Below, one piece after another: positions 55,732 to 56,722 of a stretch of 56,722 bases of DNA. Location: NCBI GenBank assembly GCA_030682385.1, contig JAUXOG010000133.1:1-56722 (forward strand), given 5' to 3'. The stretch comes from Bacteroidota bacterium. Its GTDB lineage: Bacteria; Bacteroidota; Ignavibacteria; UBA10030; BY39. A model generated the notes under the pieces. It did not search any database. It saw only the letters and a program-made list of their open reading frames with translations, and had not been told where the DNA came from. Every line of letters begins with the position of its first letter. Position 1 is the first letter of the stretch. The translations under genes and the position numbers were made by a program.

Positions 55732-55752
55732 TCATATAATTAAAAAAGTCAA
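55724..55752 (-). promoter_or_regulatory. Predicted promoter of the serine palmitoyltransferase-like operon
   Basis: On the minus strand TTGACT (55752-55747), a 17-base spacer and TATATT (55729-55724), 49 bases before the ATG. The two promoters face away from each other and overlap, so they cannot both be occupied at once. Confidence 0.55.
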
Positions 55753-55771
55753 TCAACCCAATTTATTCTAG

Positions 55772-56722
55772 ATGATAAAAATTTTTGTTACAGGTTCAAC
55801 CGGATTTATAGGCAGCCATTTGGTCAAATACCTTATTAATCAAGGACATCATGTAAAATGCTTGGTCCGAAAACACTCTAACAATAAGTGGCTGAAAGAG
55901 TTACCTGTTGAGTATGTTTACGGCGATTTGTTCGATGTTGAGGTCTTGCGAAAAGCAGTTTTAGATGTCGATTATATTTACCACATTGCAGGAGTTACTG
56001 CATCGAAAACCAAAAGTGGATATTTTCTTGGGAATCAAGAAGCAACTAAAAATTTGTTGCATGCTGCCGAAACTCATTCAAATTTAAAGCGGTTCGTTTT
56101 TGCAGGGAGTTTATCTGCGGTCGGTCCTTCAACCGATGGTAAACCGGTGAATGAAGAATCGAAGTTGCAGCCAATAACTACTTACGGAAAAAGTAAGATG
56201 GCGGCTGAAAAAGAAGTATTAAGTTTTCAGAATAAAATTCCGGTTACAATTGTTCGAATACCGGCAGTTTACGGTCCGCGCGATACGGCAACGTTAGATT
56301 TTTTTAAAACTGTTAATAATGGTATTATTCCGTTGGTAGGCTTTAAAAGTAAATATGTAAATATTTTGCATGTTGATGATGTTGTTGATGGACTTATTTT
56401 AGCGGGCGAGCATCCTGATGCTGTTGGAAAAACATATTTCATTGGAAGCGAGAAAGCATATACTTGGGAAGATATTGGAAAAGTTACACAAGAAATTATC
56501 CATCGCAAAACTATCAAAGTTCGGATTCCTGAATTTTTAGTTGTACTTGTTGCTGCATTGTACAATCTGATTGATCTTTTCAGTCGGAAGCCATCAGTAT
56601 TTAATTTTGAAAAAAGCAAAGATATGATTGCCGATGCTTGGATTTGCGATATATCGAAAGCCAAAAACGAGCTGGGATTTCAACAGAAGATTACTTTAGA
56701 AGAAGGTGTAAAAGAAACTTTT
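55772..56722 (+). CDS. NAD-dependent epimerase/reductase, candidate ceramide reductase (partial, runs off the window)
   Basis: An extended short-chain dehydrogenase of which 317 residues are visible; the frame is open to the right edge. The N-terminal dinucleotide site is TGSTGFIGSHLV and the catalytic YxxxK is YGKSK (about residue 142). The IPAVYGPRD and ILHVDDVVDGL segments match the 3-beta-HSD/UDP-sugar epimerase branch. Such a protein (CerR) reduces 3-oxo-ceramide in Caulobacter. Alternatives are nucleotide-sugar or sterol-type dehydrogenases. The genomic place, head to head with the serine palmitoyltransferase-like gene, favours the lipid role. Confidence 0.7.
   Translation, partial: MIKIFVTGSTGFIGSHLVKYLINQGHHVKCLVRKHSNNKWLKELPVEYVYGDLFDVEVLRKAVLDVDYIYHIAGVTASKTKSGYFLGNQEATKNLLHAAETHSNLKRFVFAGSLSAVGPSTDGKPVNEESKLQPITTYGKSKMAAEKEVLSFQNKIPVTIVRIPAVYGPRDTATLDFFKTVNNGIIPLVGFKSKYVNILHVDDVVDGLILAGEHPDAVGKTYFIGSEKAYTWEDIGKVTQEIIHRKTIKVRIPEFLVVLVAALYNLIDLFSRKPSVFNFEKSKDMIADAWICDISKAKNELGFQQKITLEEGVKETF

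Overview
The window reads as a chromosomal piece of an Ignavibacteria-like bacterium of the Bacteroidota/Chlorobiota group, judged by eye to be about 40% GC. Four large secreted proteins end in the same type A C-terminal sorting domain of the type IX secretion system (T9SS), with the NYPNPFNPTT motif, an LGQ motif, an SSGVYFYRL-type motif and a basic MILLK end. Companion families (DUF5916, DUF5723, DUF3467, a BamA/TamA-like barrel) fit the same group. Shine-Dalgarno sites occur before many genes. At least eleven start-proximal promoters look like TTGnnn-N17-TATAtT, which is closer to the E. coli consensus than to the Bacteroides/Flavobacterium one.

Layout. 1-10.2 kb: T9SS cargo genes. These are an FG-GAP/IPT repeat protein whose frame is cut by one stop near the left edge, a small NADP-binding oxidoreductase, a BNR/YCF48-like protein and a multicopper oxidase. 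10.2-15.3 kb: a YIP1-like membrane protein, then an exported esterase-like hydrolase overlapping an exported glycogen-debranching-type enzyme with a glucodextranase-type C-terminus. 15.3-27.2 kb: one 3921-residue secreted protein carrying an intact M6 metallopeptidase and an intact S8 subtilase, with its domains slotted between copies of one repeated linker cassette. 27.3-36.2 kb: a DUF5916 barrel, a small exported protein, a 0.66 kb patch of palindromic repeats, acetate kinase, a BamA-like barrel and an unrecognised exported protein with four repeats. 36.3-39.9 kb: a soluble PAS/GAF hybrid histidine kinase. 39.9-43.7 kb: aconitase and isocitrate dehydrogenase (TCA cycle), with a branched palindromic element between them. 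43.8-50.6 kb: TPR protein, DUF3467 protein and GH57 alpha-glucan enzyme, then a lipoprotein and a DUF5723 protein. 50.6-52.2 kb: two toxin-antitoxin modules inserted between two convergent genes, with duplicated gene tails and a shared palindrome at the junctions. 52.2-56.7 kb: ilvE, a GNAT-fold protein and a serine-palmitoyltransferase-like enzyme on the minus strand, and a divergent NAD-dependent epimerase-like reductase running off the right edge. The last three together look like a bacterial ceramide synthesis locus.

The points most worth a second look are the giant two-peptidase protein built on a repeated cassette, the duplicated-tail structure around the two toxin-antitoxin modules, the candidate ceramide cluster with overlapping divergent promoters, and the four-repeat exported protein of unknown type. 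No tRNA, rRNA, CRISPR array, transposase, integrase or T9SS machinery gene was seen.
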